Shown here: piece after piece, positions 1-11,700 of the stretch | Layout of the letters: every line of letters begins with the position of its first letter | Position numbering within the stretch: position 1 is the stretch's first letter | Source of the DNA: Dermatemys mawii | Taxonomy: Eukaryota > Chordata > Testudines > Dermatemydidae | Assembly: GCA_007922305.1 (NCBI GenBank) | Contig: ML677330.1 | Location: forward strand, 1,577,109 to 1,641,108 | Direction: 5' to 3' | DNA: 64,000 bases | Notes under the pieces: model-generated | Databases searched by the model: none | Told to the model about the DNA's origin: nothing | The model's input: the letters and a program-made list of their open reading frames with translations, nothing else | Position numbers and translations under genes: made by a program

Positions 1-62
1 ACAAATGAGACAGATAAAATTAATGATGACTAGAAGATAGCTGAGATACTGAATTTCTCTTT

Positions 63-89
63 TGTGTGTGTGTGAGAGAGAGAGAGAGG
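63..89. repeat. (TG)n(AG)n microsatellite
   Basis: Six TG units followed by seven AG units. Confidence 0.9.
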
Positions 90-299
90 AAAAGAAGTTG
101 AGACAATCAGATAGTGAGGAAAATCTACTAATAATGGCTATGGATCTACTGATAGCAGCTGAGAGAATACATATAAAATTTGAACATATATAGATCACTC
201 ACTTTGAATTAGATGGATACTTGGATATTCAGTGAATGTATATTTGGATTCTTCAGTCAAGAGCTTTTTACAAATGTCCTCAGTCCATCAATGTGAGAT

Positions 300-1285
300 T
301 GGGCCCTTAGAAAATTAACTGACGATTCCTTTTGACAAATCATGGAAAGTTGGGCGTTGCAGGAAGATTGGAGACAAGCAGATATAGTACAGCTCTTCAG
401 AAATGGAAAAAAAAATGATCCTGGCAGTTACCATCTCCTAAATCTTATACCTATCCTTAATAAGGTAATAAGATAACAAATATTGAGGGAAAACATCACT
501 AGATATCTAGGGCCTGAGTGTCCTCTCCCTTCCACTAATGTAAATGAGGAGTAACTCCATCAAAGTCAATGGAATTACATTGGAGTAAAAATGGTGTAAA
601 TGAAAACAGAACAAGGCTCTTTGAGGATAATAGAACCACGAGTGATCAGAAGCATGAGCTCATAAAGGAAAAATTGCTAAGAAAATCTGGTAGCTTTTTA
701 AAAGAACTACAGAGTGAGTAGATGGATGAAGGAATGGAAAACAATACATAGTATATTTGAATTTTCAAATGGCATTTGACTAATTCTTCCACTCAAAATT
801 AGTTCAAAGGGGAATAGAGACACTATCACATGGTTTGAAAATAGGCCAAAGTACCATGAACAAAGGGGAAAGGGAAATATGACTGTGTCTACCAATGGGA
901 GGTGCCTAGTAGGGGTAGGTTGGTTGCATTTGATATCTTTATTAATGAAAGAGTAAATGGAATGTTAATTAAATTGTCAATGATACATCACTGTGGGGAA
1001 CTGTGACCACCAGCAAGCCAGGGAAAAGATACAAAAGAGTCTAGCAAGGATGGAACATGGGCATAAAGTAACAACGTGTGATTCAAGATGGGAAATGTAA
1101 ACTAATACATCTAGGGAGAAAATAACCCAAGGGAGAGATATGAAAAGACATAGGGAAGACTGTGAATGAAATGAGGCAAATAAAATGAGTTTGCAATGTG
1201 ATCTGGCAGGGGGGAAAAGGCTAAATCTATTCTGGGCTTCATTTATGAAGGCACAATTGAGATTCTTGGCCTTGCCTCCAAGGGC
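300..1285 (+). mobile_element. Decayed CR1/L3-type LINE, reverse-transcriptase fragment
   Basis: Translating 420-510 gives PGSYHLLNLIPILNKV followed by a stop and then LRENITRYL. This matches the CR1 reverse-transcriptase stretch usually read as PGNYRP(V/I)SLTS...GK(V/I)ME followed by I...HL. Farther on, about 927-1000 reads FDIFINERVNGMLIKLS, the decayed FNIFINDLDDG...LIKFADD block that leads to the catalytic YADD/FADD box. Stops and frameshifts show it is dead. It is interrupted at about 511-622 by a short palindromic repeat and ends near another element at about 1286. Confidence 0.75.
511..622. repeat. Short palindromic repeat nested in the CR1 fragment
   Basis: The CR1 reading ends near 510 and CR1-like sequence resumes near 623. 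The ~112-bp insert is built around GTAACTCCATCAAAGTCAATGG and an imperfect reverse copy (ATTACATTGGAGTAAAAATGG), typical of a small non-autonomous DNA transposon. Related cores recur at about 12010-12060 and 12125-12195. Exact ends are uncertain. Confidence 0.5.
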
Positions 1286-1590
1286 GGGGCTACACAGGGC
1301 AGGGGGTGGGGAGGGATCGACCTACAATATGCAACCTCAGTTACACCAATAGCATAGCTGAAGTCGCCGTATCTTAGGTCGACTTACCAGACCATCCCCA
1401 TGGTGGCGAGTCGACCACAGCCTCTCCCCCACCAACTCCGCTTACTCCTCTTGCTGAGATGGAGTTCCAGAGTTGACAGGGAGCGTGTTTGGGGATTGAT
1501 TTATTGCGTCTAAATGAGACGCGATAAGTCGGTCCCTGATTTATTGAGCAAGATTGGCAGGTAGTATAGCCATACTCCAAGACAATCTAC
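1286..1590. mobile_element. Non-autonomous DNA transposon, TTGGG/CTACAC family, copy 1
   Basis: It begins with GGGGCTACACAGGG and ends with GGTAGTATAGCCATACTCC. It shares an internal block with the copies at 54926-55203 and 51540-51775: an AGTCG/TCGAC-rich section, then GACTCCGCTTAC-type sequence, GGAGTTCCAGAGTTGAC, GGGGATTGATTTAT and GAGACGCGATAA. Termini are inverted (CTACAC.../...GTAGTATAG). There is no coding capacity. The superfamily is unresolved (Harbinger or hAT are possible). Confidence 0.7.
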
Positions 1591-2229
1591 TATAGTTTCA
1601 AGGCTCTAATAATAGATTCTGAAGTTGCTCTGCTAATACTCTGATTTCTTGGGGATAGGACTGAAGGGGAGGGACCTTATACCTTTACCCTGTGTCAAGC
1701 CTGGTAATGCAGAGGAAGATTTATTTGATCCTAAATTATAGATTTAGATTGACTAAGGGTGGGGAGCTGAAGGGGGAAGAAGGACAGCAGGGACAGGTCT
1801 GTAAATATTTTATTAAATATCAAGAAGGCAGGGGGAAGTTGTATGGTGATACAAGTGGGTATAAATAGTAAACATGGGTCTGGATCAAAACATTTCAATG
1901 TTGATTTTGAACACTCCTAAAATTGAGAATATTTGAATCTCAGAATTTGGTTGGGAAATTCACATCTTTGATTAGATTCCAAATATACACCCAAACACCT
2001 CTGCATTTTCACCCCAAAATTTTAGAGATGTTCAGGTCAGAGGTGTTGGTTCAGGCTTGTCTATGGTAGTTACAAGTTGAAATTCAGAAAAATTTCAAGA
2101 TCATGAAAACTGTTCCAAATCTCAAAACTATTAGACTGTTGAATGGGTTCCTGAGGGAAGTTGTGAAGCCCATGACTTTGAACATTTATACAAAACTGGA
2201 CAAAGCACTAGTAAATATGCAATAGAGAA

Positions 2230-2310
2230 TAATCCTTCAGTGGCAAGGAGATGGATTAGATGACCTAATAGGACTTTCCCATCTCTCACATCTGTGATAA
2301 CATTATGTAT
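2230..2310 (+). mobile_element. CR1-type LINE 3'-end fragment
   Basis: GATGGATTAGATGACCTAAT followed by a GGACTTTCCC-type tail matches the conserved 3' terminal region of sauropsid CR1 elements (GACTAGATGACC...GGTCCCTTCC). It is 5'-truncated, as is usual for CR1. Confidence 0.5.
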
Positions 2311-2564
2311 GAAAGCATTTTTTCAGCTTCTAGATAACTATTGTGTATTTTGCTCTGATCAGTTCTAAAGGCTGCAGTTTGGGGGGTTAGATTTAGCTAT
2401 AAATTCCTGTCTTGTTCTCTCTAAAATCTAAAAATGAAATTAGTTTAAAATGTATGGTGTGAGTTATGATCAAGAATGAAAACAGAAAAGCTGCAGGAGT
2501 CAAGGAACAAAATGTGTGTTATTAAAGTTATGTTAAAGAAAAATTCTCTGCTTGGCTGTCTGTG

Positions 2565-2810
2565 ACAATAGTAACACTTAGTACTTATAGATGACACTTT
2601 TTGTGCTCAATGAACTGTTTAGACATTAACTATTTAATCCTCTCACTGACTTCATGAGGTAAGTAGATAACTAGTAGTATCCCCATTTTGCAGATAGGAA
2701 AAGTAAAGCAGTGAGAAGTCCTTCAAAACAGAGCTGGAATGAGAAACTAGAATTGCCTCACTCTCATCTCAATTCTCAGCCCTCTAGTCCACACTGTCTC
2801 CTAATGCCTG
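2565..2810 (-). repeat. tRNA-derived SINE (MIR/CORE-like), minus strand
   Basis: Contains ATCCCCATTTTGCAGATAGG, AGCAGTGAGAAGTCC, AGAGCTGGAATGAGAAACTAG and a CTAGTCCACACTGTCTCC end. This is the complement of the CCTCAGTTTCCCCATCTGTAAAATGGGG-type SINE body found on the + strand at 23385 and 34098. Confidence 0.65.
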
Positions 2811-3824
2811 TCTAGTGTCAAAGTCAGAAAATCCCTAAGAAGGCAGGGCAGTCTCCTTATAAAAAAATTAGACATTTTCCAAACATTTCATGACTTCAAC
2901 AATTATCAGACTTCAACAATTATTAGCTAAACTGTTTTATTTCAGAGAGAGGAGAATAGAAGATATGAGGTTGTTTGTAATTTGCACCAGAAGTCAGTAT
3001 TTTTGCCAGGTGTATAAGATGCTCCAAGCAGCCATTGTCTCTTTTTTTGAATTAATGTACCAACTATCAGCACAGCTGAAAACTCAGCTGCTTCCTTCTT
3101 TTGGAATTTTGCTAAATCACCTATATCTGTACCAGGCCCAGTAGTATGTGATAATAATAGCACTCCATGGCATTTCCTAGTGAGTCATGGGAGAGCAGTG
3201 ATAACCTCAGGATTTATGGCCCCCAAAGTTGCTAAGGTGGGGATTGGGTCATGAACTGCATCCTTTCTGCTGGAGCGGGAAAATGAGCCACCCTGTAAAC
3301 AGCAAATCTGCTCAGAGAAGCACAGGGCCTCAAGCAGTAACTTGTGATTAAGGCTGTTTTTGTACTCTATATACCAGCCAGCCCCCATACTTGTCACAGG
3401 ACTGTAACAATCAAATGCTACATCCTCCCTAGTGGTAAATCCAATGAAATTGAGAATGATGATGTGATTGTTTTTCAAATATGCTACAAATGGTTCTGAT
3501 TTCTTTTACTTGCAGATTTAGGAATCATAGTAGTCTTCATAACTGCACAGGCTACTGCACCGCTGCTGAATTTTTTGCAGCTGCTCAACAGAGCAGACAG
3601 AAGCCACCAGATTAGAATTACAGGAGGAATACCAAGCAAAACGCCTAGCTTTTGACTAGTAATTCAAAAGATACAGTCATTTTAATATTCTGAGACACTT
3701 GCATTATCTATAAATTCATTTAATGTTACAGTGCATTCTGAGTATGTTCATAGTTTGTGGACCCCAAGGAAAGCAAATCAGAATTTGCGTTTAGCAGTTG
3801 CCTACATAGATCATACAGAGGACC

Positions 3825-4490
3825 TAGATTCACAGTTGCAGCACCTAATATCCCTTGCTGCCTAATGGAATCTACAGCCTGAGTTAGGTGCCCAGGTTCC
3901 CTATATAATTCATGAAAAGAGTTAAGTGCTTAAGAATGAGATCTACAAAACTGGGTTGGGAGCTGAGTTAACTAATGGAAATGCTGAGGAGAGGAGTGTG
4001 GCCTAAGCCCTGCCCCTCAAAGAGAGTTAGGTAGCTAACGCTGGGCTAGAAGGAGGCACTTTCTTCTGCTTGAGATTCATAGCTGTGAACCCTCTCCTGG
4101 AGTTAGGTCAGTCATTTCTTGCAAAAAACTGAGAGTGGGTCAGGGAGGACTAATACCCTTATACCCAATGGCTTAGTGGCTAGGGAACTCACCCAATATG
4201 TGGGAGACCCAACTTTAAGTCCCCACTTCGTCTGATTCAGACTTCGAACCCAGACCTCCTCCCTCTGAGGGGTGTGCCCTAACTTTTGGGCTTTGGGATG
4301 GGTGTTTCTCAATCTCTCCTGTTGAAGCTGTTCCACTTTGTATAAAATATTTATTCATTAGTGCAGGGACTTGACTTTGGATCTCCCAGGTGGGCATCTG
4401 AATCACTGAGCTGTAGAGTCATTCTAACATTCTCTGGCCCAACGAATATTAAAGAATTTTATACAAAGTGGAACATCCTCCATGTGGCAG
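3825..4490. repeat. Composite repeat with tRNA-like inverted module, copy A
   Basis: It begins with GACCTAGATTCACAG and repeated AGTTAGGTGCCCAGG-type blocks. It continues through a GGAGTGTGGCCTAAGCC block, then a tRNA-like sense segment (GGCTTAGTGGCTAGGG... at 4168, ending ...TTTAAGTCC). Antisense tRNA-like segments follow: CTTCGAACCCAGACCTCC...GTGCCCTAAC at about 4245-4285, and a second GCAGGGACTTGACTTTGG...GAATCACTGAGC at about 4364-4410. A spacer TGTTCCACTTTGTAT joins them. Copy B (7494-8250) has the same order. Confidence 0.6.
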
Positions 4491-5244
4491 CGTAATGAAC
4501 GATTCATAAATCATAAACGTTAAGACTAGAGCGGTGTGGAGAAAATCCACAAAATTGGAAATTCTTCATGAAAAGGAAGGGAGCTCTACTTCATGGGCCA
4601 TCTACCTGGCAGGCTGCACCACAGGTGCAGACCCTGGAAGCCCTAGGATTCCTGATTCTGAGGTAATCCTCATGGCAGGTTGCCCACATCTCTGAGCACA
4701 GAAAACCCAGAGAGCCCATGCTGCTGGGAAACTGTGAGCCTGGAAGTGGGGCCCTTCAGGGTTTACACACCCTTAGCTCCCTACCAACCCACCAAGCACG
4801 CAGCCAAGGAGCCAGGCAGGTCAGATGGCAGGAAACCTGCCTGGGTTTTGTCAGCATTTTGTGAAAATTGACATGTCTCTGCAGAACATTTTGATTCACA
4901 CACATCAACATATTCCAAATGAAAAAGTGTTTAGTTGGAGTTTTTCCAACCATATCTAACCGACAGTTAGTAAAAGTGCTGATTAAATACTTTCATTAGA
5001 AAATATCAAAAATATAAATGTATGACCTAATTTTTCAGAGGTGCTATGCGTTCACATCTCCCATTGGCTTCAGTGGAAGTTGTGACTATCACCACTTCTG
5101 ACAATTAGGTAGTTGTCTCCTTTCAGTAGCTGCCAACACAGGCCAACTTCTTCCCTGAAGGAAGCAGGCACCAATCCCATTGAAGATGCACCTACTTCCT
5201 CCGTGGTTGAATTTGGCCTTTTGAGAGCTCATGACCAGAGAGCC

Positions 5245-5345
5245 CTTTTTCAGCTTTCTGTGTAGCTCAAAAGCTTGTCTCTTTCACCAACAGAAGTTGG
5301 TCCAATAAAAGATGTTACCTCACCCACCTTGTCTCTCTCAGTTCT
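5245..5345. mobile_element. Penelope-like terminal fragment with hammerhead-like stem
   Basis: CTTTCTGTGTAGCTC, AAAAGCTTGTCTCTTTCACC, AACAGAAGTTGGTCCAATAA and TTACCTCACCCACCTTGTC match a dispersed terminal sequence I associate with reptile Penelope-like elements. In a hammerhead reading, the stem-II/GAAA position is CTC-AAAA here, so the core is lost. Boundaries are approximate. Confidence 0.45.
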
Positions 5346-5349
5346 TTGG

Positions 5350-5500
5350 CCAATTTGACTACAACATGGAAAAAAGACAGATAAAGCATAGAGAGGAAAA
5401 TAGAGGCACTTGCCCAAATTCATCCAGCAGATCAGTGGCAGAGCAGGAAGAGAATTGAGGTTTCTGAAGTCACACATCAATGCCTATCTACTGGACGGTG
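5350..5500 (-). repeat. tRNA-derived SINE fragment, minus strand
   Basis: GAGGCACTTGCCCAAATTCA, CAGATCAGTGGCAGAGCAGG and AATGCCTATCTACTGGAC are the complement of the SINE tRNA-like head and the GACCTTGGGCAAGT region. Confidence 0.6.
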
Positions 5501-6524
5501 CTACTGGGGTCTTCACATCTGCATGCAGAAAACACTATTGAAATGATGCTTTCAAAATATTTTAATTTCACCTTTCGTCTGTGCCAAAACAAAAATCATA
5601 GAGCCCCAAATGACTTGTCTTTATCATTTGTTTTTAAGCAATATTTTTCCTATTCTTGTGCAAGTCACAAAATATATTTTGTAGCTGCATTTTCAATCTG
5701 CCTGTTCCTTGGAGAACTTTACATTTAGCCACAAAAAGAAAACAGGATATTGTGTAGTTCTGAAATGTGAGAGATCTGCTGCAAAATTTCAAAATCCATT
5801 TCCATCTATCCAATTAAATCAAGTGAGATGGATATATAAAGGAAAAAAACCCATTATTTTCTTTAGCCTCCACTTTGTTAAAGGATCCAGGCTCCTCTCT
5901 CTATTTCATTGAACTGTTGTTGCAGATTCATAAGTACATCTATTACATAAAGGGGTTAACTGCTATTTTTTCCTTTAGCAAAACATAAAGGATCTTGCTA
6001 GCTCACTACTAGTGATTCCCAGTTGCAGTTTATCAGGCTGATGTGTTGTTAAATACAAGTATAAAAACATGTCATTGTTGTGCAAAATCCAGAGCAATGG
6101 TAACAGTGAAATGAATTTTACAGTCTAAATTGTGCCCTCCTTCCCTATTCCCTTTTGTGACAAAAAGGCCTGGGACAGAATGAATTTGTTACGAAGCAAA
6201 ATTCTGCTCTAAGCCAAGAACACAGTTACAGTTTCCTGATTGCATATTTAGATAGATGGGATAGTCACTAAAAATGTTGAACCTTAACTTGTCAGCAAAT
6301 AAGATAACCCTTCCCAAAGGAGTAATATAATTCTTCTCGCAATAGATAGTCTTCAATTTGGGCCATTCATCAAGAGATCAAATCTAAATAATATGAAGGA
6401 CAATTTATACCACAGCTAGTCATTTTACCTCCAATGCAGATCTGGAGTCCTTAGTGGTACAAAAGGAAATGGGTTTTTTTTTTTTAATTGCTAAACACAA
6501 TGATTAACCACTAAATTCAATAAC

Positions 6525-6640
6525 TGCTACTTACACAGTACTTCACAGTGATAGGACTCAAAAGTTAGATAAGCATCATTATCCCCATTTTACAGATTGG
6601 AAATTTAAGGCACAGAACAGTTGGTAGCCTGCTTTTGCAA
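6525..6640 (-). repeat. tRNA-derived SINE fragment, minus strand
   Basis: ACAGTACTTCACAGTGATAGG followed by CATTATCCCCATTTTACAGA and TTAAGGCACAGAACAG is the complement of the SINE 3' half. Confidence 0.6.
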
Positions 6641-7181
6641 ATCCTTACACAAATAGTCCCACTGAAGTCAATGAGACTACTTGTGAAAGGATTTACGGCA
6701 TCAGGACCCGACATGCACAGCGTGCATTTCACACGTGAGTCAGGAACAAGAACGTAGAGCTCCTCATTGCTAGTCTCTGACCTATTCTAGACCACACAGC
6801 CTATCCAGTAAGTCTTAGCTTATGTGTGTCAGCTTGGAACATGAATACTGGTTTAAAATTCATACAGGCTGAGTAATTAGCCTGTGTGCTAATTGTTTCT
6901 TTTGCTAAGTGACTAAATAATCAGGCATTCTGTGACAAGTTTTGTCTGTCCCCCAAGCATGGCTGATGCATGTGGAAGGGTTATCATTAGCTCAAGCTCT
7001 TTCCTATGCCTGTCTTGTCAAACTTCTATGTTTTCATCCTTTTTTAATGCCAGTTAGTAGCCTAAGAAAGCAACTGGGATTTCCTCAACGAATTTGACAC
7101 ACCTGAATGGTGCTGAAAATACATAATGTATCTGTGCTCATGGGAGTGTTTCCCAATGCACATGTAGTAGTAGTAGCAACA

Positions 7182-7199
7182 GTGTGTGTGTGTGTGTGT
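7182..7199. repeat. (TG)n microsatellite
   Basis: Nine GT/TG units; a short (TAG)n lies just upstream at about 7165-7176. Confidence 0.9.
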
Positions 7200-7374
7200 A
7201 GGAAAGAGAATCTTTTGTAAAAAGCCCTGCTCATATCAAATAAGCTTGGTGCTTGCAGCCAGTTCCCAGTGATTAGGTGTATTTATTGCCACAGGGGGAA
7301 ACAAAGAAAAGACAAAGTCATACCTAGCAAGCCTGCTTGTGTAGTGTATTTGTATATTCAAAATAGATATACAT

Positions 7375-7493
7375 ACTGTAATGAGGAGAAAGTTTGGTCT
7401 AGTGGTTAGAGCACTGGACTGCAACGTATGCAGGGGTGGATCAGTGATTCACTCTGCTGTGGGTTTCCTGTGTGGCCTAGGCCGGTCAGTTAG
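7375..7493 (+). repeat. tRNA-derived SINE, 5' part (split by an insertion)
   Basis: GGTCTAGTGGTTAGAGCACTGG is a tRNA-like A-box head. It is followed by GATTCACTCTGCTGTGGG and a CTGTGTGGCCTAGG/GGTCAGTTA body. The SINE continues at 8251-8365 (CTCAGCCTTAGTTTCTCTGTG, AAAATGTGGGGAATATTAC), so the 757 bp between them is an insertion. Confidence 0.75.
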
Positions 7494-8250
7494 GGCCAGA
7501 TTCACAAAAGCATTTGGCTGTTCAGTGTTGTGACATCAAACACCTAGGTGCTCTACCTAGTGGACTTCTTAGTCCTAAGCTAGTTGCCCAGGCTCCGCAT
7601 ACAATGCATGGGCGGAGTCCGGTGTCTAAGAAAAGGATCCTCAGATCTCAGAGAGCTGTCTAAGCTAGTAGGACTGAAATGAATAGGAAAGGGGTGGGAC
7701 CTAGGCCCCCAAATGTATTTGAGTGCCTCCCTCCCAATGATGAATATAGAGAGAGAGAGAGAGCAAGCATGCACAAACAAATGAAAATCCATAGTCTGGT
7801 GGTTAAGGCCCTTACTTGGGACACAGAAGATCTAAGTTCAAATTGCTGCTCTGTCTGATTTTTGAGCAGGGACTTGAACCCACATCCCAGGTGAGTGCCC
7901 TACCACCACACCATTGAATATTCTGAGGTGGGCCTCTCAAGCTCACTTGTTCAGAGTTGTTCCACTTTGTATGCCTAAATATTCACTGAAGCAGGGATTT
8001 GAGCATGGGTCTCCCACCTCACAGAGAAGTTCCCCTACACACCCACTTCCCAACCCATATCAAAGTTCAGGCATGCTTTGAGTACACCTTTGGGATTCAA
8101 GTTTGGGGCCACTGAAGCTAGAGCTCTGGGTAGCTTGTTAGCCGCAGGGAGATGTCAGCACTTAGGTGGCTTTGTGAATGTCAGCCAGCAGAAACTTAGG
8201 CACTTCTGGAGTTAGGCAGCAGCTGAGTGGCAGTTTTGAAAATGTCAGTG
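7494..8250. mobile_element. Composite repeat with tRNA-like inverted module, copy B, inserted in a SINE
   Basis: Bounded by the two halves of a SINE (7375-7493 and 8251-8365). The left end GGGCCAGATTCACAAAAGC and right end CAGTTTTGAAAATGTCAG are imperfect inverted repeats. The core has a sense tRNA-like segment (TCTGGTGGTTAAGGCCC at about 7794, ending GTTCAAATTGCTGC). Two antisense segments follow: AGGGACTTGAACCCACATCC...GTGCCCTACCACCAC at 7868-7912, and CAGGGATTTGAGCATGGG at about 7992. The spacer GTTGTTCCACTTTGTATG is shared with copy A. Confidence 0.65.
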
Positions 8251-8365
8251 ACACCCACCTGGATCTCAGCCTTAGTTTCTCTGTGCTTCACTCCTCCACC
8301 AAAATGTGGGGAATATTACTTATGATCTTTGGTTTATTTACATCGTAAGAATTTTGCAATATGGA
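8251..8365 (+). repeat. tRNA-derived SINE, 3' part (continuation of 7375-7493)
   Basis: CAGCCTTAGTTTCTCTGTGC, AAAATGTGGGGAATATTAC and a GTAAGAATTTTGCAATATGG-type tail continue the SINE whose head is at 7375. Confidence 0.7.
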
Positions 8366-8599
8366 ATGTCTTTCGGTGTGTAGGTATGGTGCCTGTGGAT
8401 CTGACTGGTTTTGCCCTGTGGCCTGAAGCCCTAGCCCAAACTTTGGCTACAATACAGCTACATTTTTGTTTTCTTTGGGTAGGGATTTGAGGAAGTGGGA
8501 GGCCAATACAATGCTGTTGACCCTATTGGGAAATGAAAGGCTAGAGAACTGCATCAAATGTGCCTGGGGTGAAGGCTCACCCTGACTGAGATTTAGAGC

Positions 8600-8705
8600 G
8601 GCCAAGCCTCCAGGACTGGCCTGGAGTCTCCAGGATTTAAAGATTATGCCAGGATTTAAAGATGAAATCTCAAGGAATAAGTCCAGCCAAATTTGGTAAG
8701 CTGGT
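8600..8705. repeat. Dispersed repeat with CTCCAGGA palindromes
   Basis: GCCTCCAGGACTGGCCTGGAG, GTCTCCAGGATTTAAAGATT and AAATTTGGTAAGC resemble a dispersed CTCCAGG/CCTGGAG element. AGGATTTAAAGAT occurs twice in tandem at 8632-8663. Confidence 0.45.
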
Positions 8706-11700
8706 TGAGACTGCATTAAGCACAGCTGGGTAAGAGATCCTGGAAAGGTTAGGGCAGAGAGGTCTTTATCTTCAGTTGGGAGTACTGTTCTGGCGGTGGG
8801 ATTTTGTTAAGGGCCTTGAGTGCCATGAATTCCTCTCTGAAGTCTCAGCCCAGAGGCAGCAGACAGAGCTGAGGTGGCTTTGATATGGCGGGCTGAGCTG
8901 AGACAGGTGATGACAGTGAGGTGGATTGGGCTCTAGCTGCAGAGAGCAGCCATGCACCTGCCTAGAGCAGCTGGGATTTTTAGGTTATCTTCTACCCAAG
9001 AACTAGCCAGACTTGGGACTATTTAGTTTCTGAGACCAGATAAATTGGGTGCATTCAGTCACCGCTATCAGCAGCCTAGCTGAGGGACCCTGGTGCAAGC
9101 CTCTCTATCCAGCAATCAATGCTAAAATCACTTCAGCTGAGTCAGGTGGGAAAGCCCCCAGAGCAGCCCAGAAAGCATTTCTCTCCATTGGACTACATGA
9201 ACTCTTGAGAACAAATGGTGAGTGGGGAAGGTGGGGAGGAGGGAAGTGGCTGGAATGTGTTAGCCATTCACAACTGCAAGAGGAGGATAGAGGCGGGACT
9301 ATTGTTAAAACCTCAGGAGAGTAGGGAGCCTTACCTAATAGATATTGCCACTTTATCAATTGTTAGCTTTCCCATGTTTATTCTGTTTCCCCCTCCCCCT
9401 GCTTACCTACCACTGTTTCTAGTAAAGTTGTCTTTGTTTAAAAGCCTCTGGACTTGGCTATCAAGTATTGACTGATTAAAGTATTGCCTATCAAGGGCAC
9501 CTAGGATAGTATACACAGTTTCCTAGGTTTCTGCATGGGATGGGAGGGCTGAAGTCAACATTAATTAAGTTTTCAGAAAGAACTCCCAGAAAATGGAACC
9601 CAACCCATTTTGCTGCTGACAACACCTGGCAGAAGGGTTACAATATTTTGCAATAGGGTCTGTCTCTAGTGTGGCTCTTCGTGTGTCTCATGGTCTTTTT
9701 CTTAGTGTGTATGCACACACTGCCTAAGACAATGGGACTCTGATCTCAGCTGGGGCCCCAAGGTGTATTGTAATGTAAATAATAATAGTCTGATGAAAAG
9801 AAATGTACTGCTAAAGATATTAAGATTTGTCTGTGTCTTTTGGCTGTATGAGTGGGGTTCCTATAATAAACAATATTACCTAGGAATGGCTAAAAGTTAG
9901 AGAAACTGAAAATGGCTTTGAAACTGCTCAGAATAGCTTCACTATTGCATAAACACTTGAAATATTTATTTTATAAATACATGTTGATTGTCTAACGTAC
10001 ATAACAAAGTAACTCCATAACATGCACTGCAAAATATTACTGAGAGGAAGTGTTTATAACAGTTAGTGCCTTCCAGCTAAGTAGCATAAATCTGATGGCT
10101 GAGGGAGTTTACTGCTAACCCAACACACTGATAGTTTTGTAAACCTCGAGGATGATGGTGGATTCAAAACCTTTTCACTTCTTGGTGATTAGTTCAAATA
10201 TAATCAATAGTGACCAAAAATCACTATTGTCTGACAGTAGTTGAGTGACATGAGATGGCAGTCTGTCTCCTAGCAGATAAGTGTCCAAATCAAGACAGTC
10301 ACCATGACTGACGTTAACTGGCAGCTTCAGATGATAAACCAAAGATGAAATGTGCATGAAAACTGAAGTTTCCTCCCACCCCTAGAGATCAGGGTTGAGG
10401 CACATTGATAGGGTGGTTTGCTGAATTATGTGCTACAAGTCTTTATGCTATACCTATCCTGTGGATTGAAGTCCTAATTGACCAGTGGTTTAAGATTGTA
10501 CTTACCTTTGTTGTCAGTGGGACTTAAGCACATATTTAAGTGTTTTATTGAATAAGGATGCCCTACTGAATTGGGGGCCAAAGCAAAAGAACTTCAGTTT
10601 ATGCAAGGATCTCACAACTACATGCATATTCAGGCTCACTAAACTCATTTTGAAAATTCAATTTAAAAATCATATACACAAGAAATCTGAATGTGCAGAA
10701 TAAATCTGACTGACTGCACTGTGTGAAAATCAGCTGGCCAAAAACCTAGGGGAAAACTGAAAATTTAGTCAACATTTTTCAAGGGTTTCTTTTTTTCACC
10801 AAAATCTTGAAAGTTTAAAAAATTGAAATTCATTAAATTTTGATCAGCTCTAATGACCCAAGTTTTATTGACTTCAGTTAGAAATTTGCCTGCTTATCCC
10901 AGTATTTAATTTTGTCCTAAGTTTTCAGTGTACCTGTGATTTATTCAAGTTTGTACATGCAGGTTAAAAAAAATCTGTGTTTCACACTGTAACCAAAGAC
11001 TCATTATAAACCTGATAATTTAAGCATGCTGTACAATAGGTTTATATTATATGAACCTTGTCAGCTAATAAATGCATTAAAAATTGTACCTATAACAACA
11101 GATTGCTGTTTTAAAAATCTGTGTTCTATCAAACATAGCTAAGAAAGTTCTCTTACACTGAGCCTGCTGATGGACGCTTTTTCTGCTTGTCAAAATAAGA
11201 TGCCTGGAATCAATATTATGCTTCAGTGCTCATGTTACAATAAATTATAGCTGTATCTGCACACAATTTCAATTAGGCACATTTTTGTACAGGGAGGCTG
11301 AATCACTCCCGCGATAGCTCCCCTAGCACAAATTCTCACTAAAAATTAATTTCTGTAAGGTGACTAGAAGAGCTGGTAGTGCCTGTTACATTTAAGGTTG
11401 CCTGACACTTCCTTTATAACAGTTTTCAGTTGCTTAACATTTGACAAAGCTATAACTGTTCACGCAGAAATTTTCCATGAACTTCTGCCTCAGGCTGAAT
11501 TTTTTTGGTCAAGTTTCAGTTAAAATGGTTCAGCTGTTACTGAGAACAACATTAGGGAAACGTACATTATTTTGTTCTTGTTAAAAATATTCATATAACA
11601 CTTTCATTCAAAAGCTCTAGTGCCTCTATGCTTTGGAGCAGAAGCTTGACATTTTGTTCTGGGTAGAGGGTTGCCTTTCTCAGGGGGGAAAAATCCCAAA

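Noticed and set aside
7795..7912. Possible genuine tRNA gene
   Set aside because: Only A- and B-box-like parts, no cloverleaf, followed at once by an inverted copy. It is a SINE- or transposon-borne tRNA-like segment.
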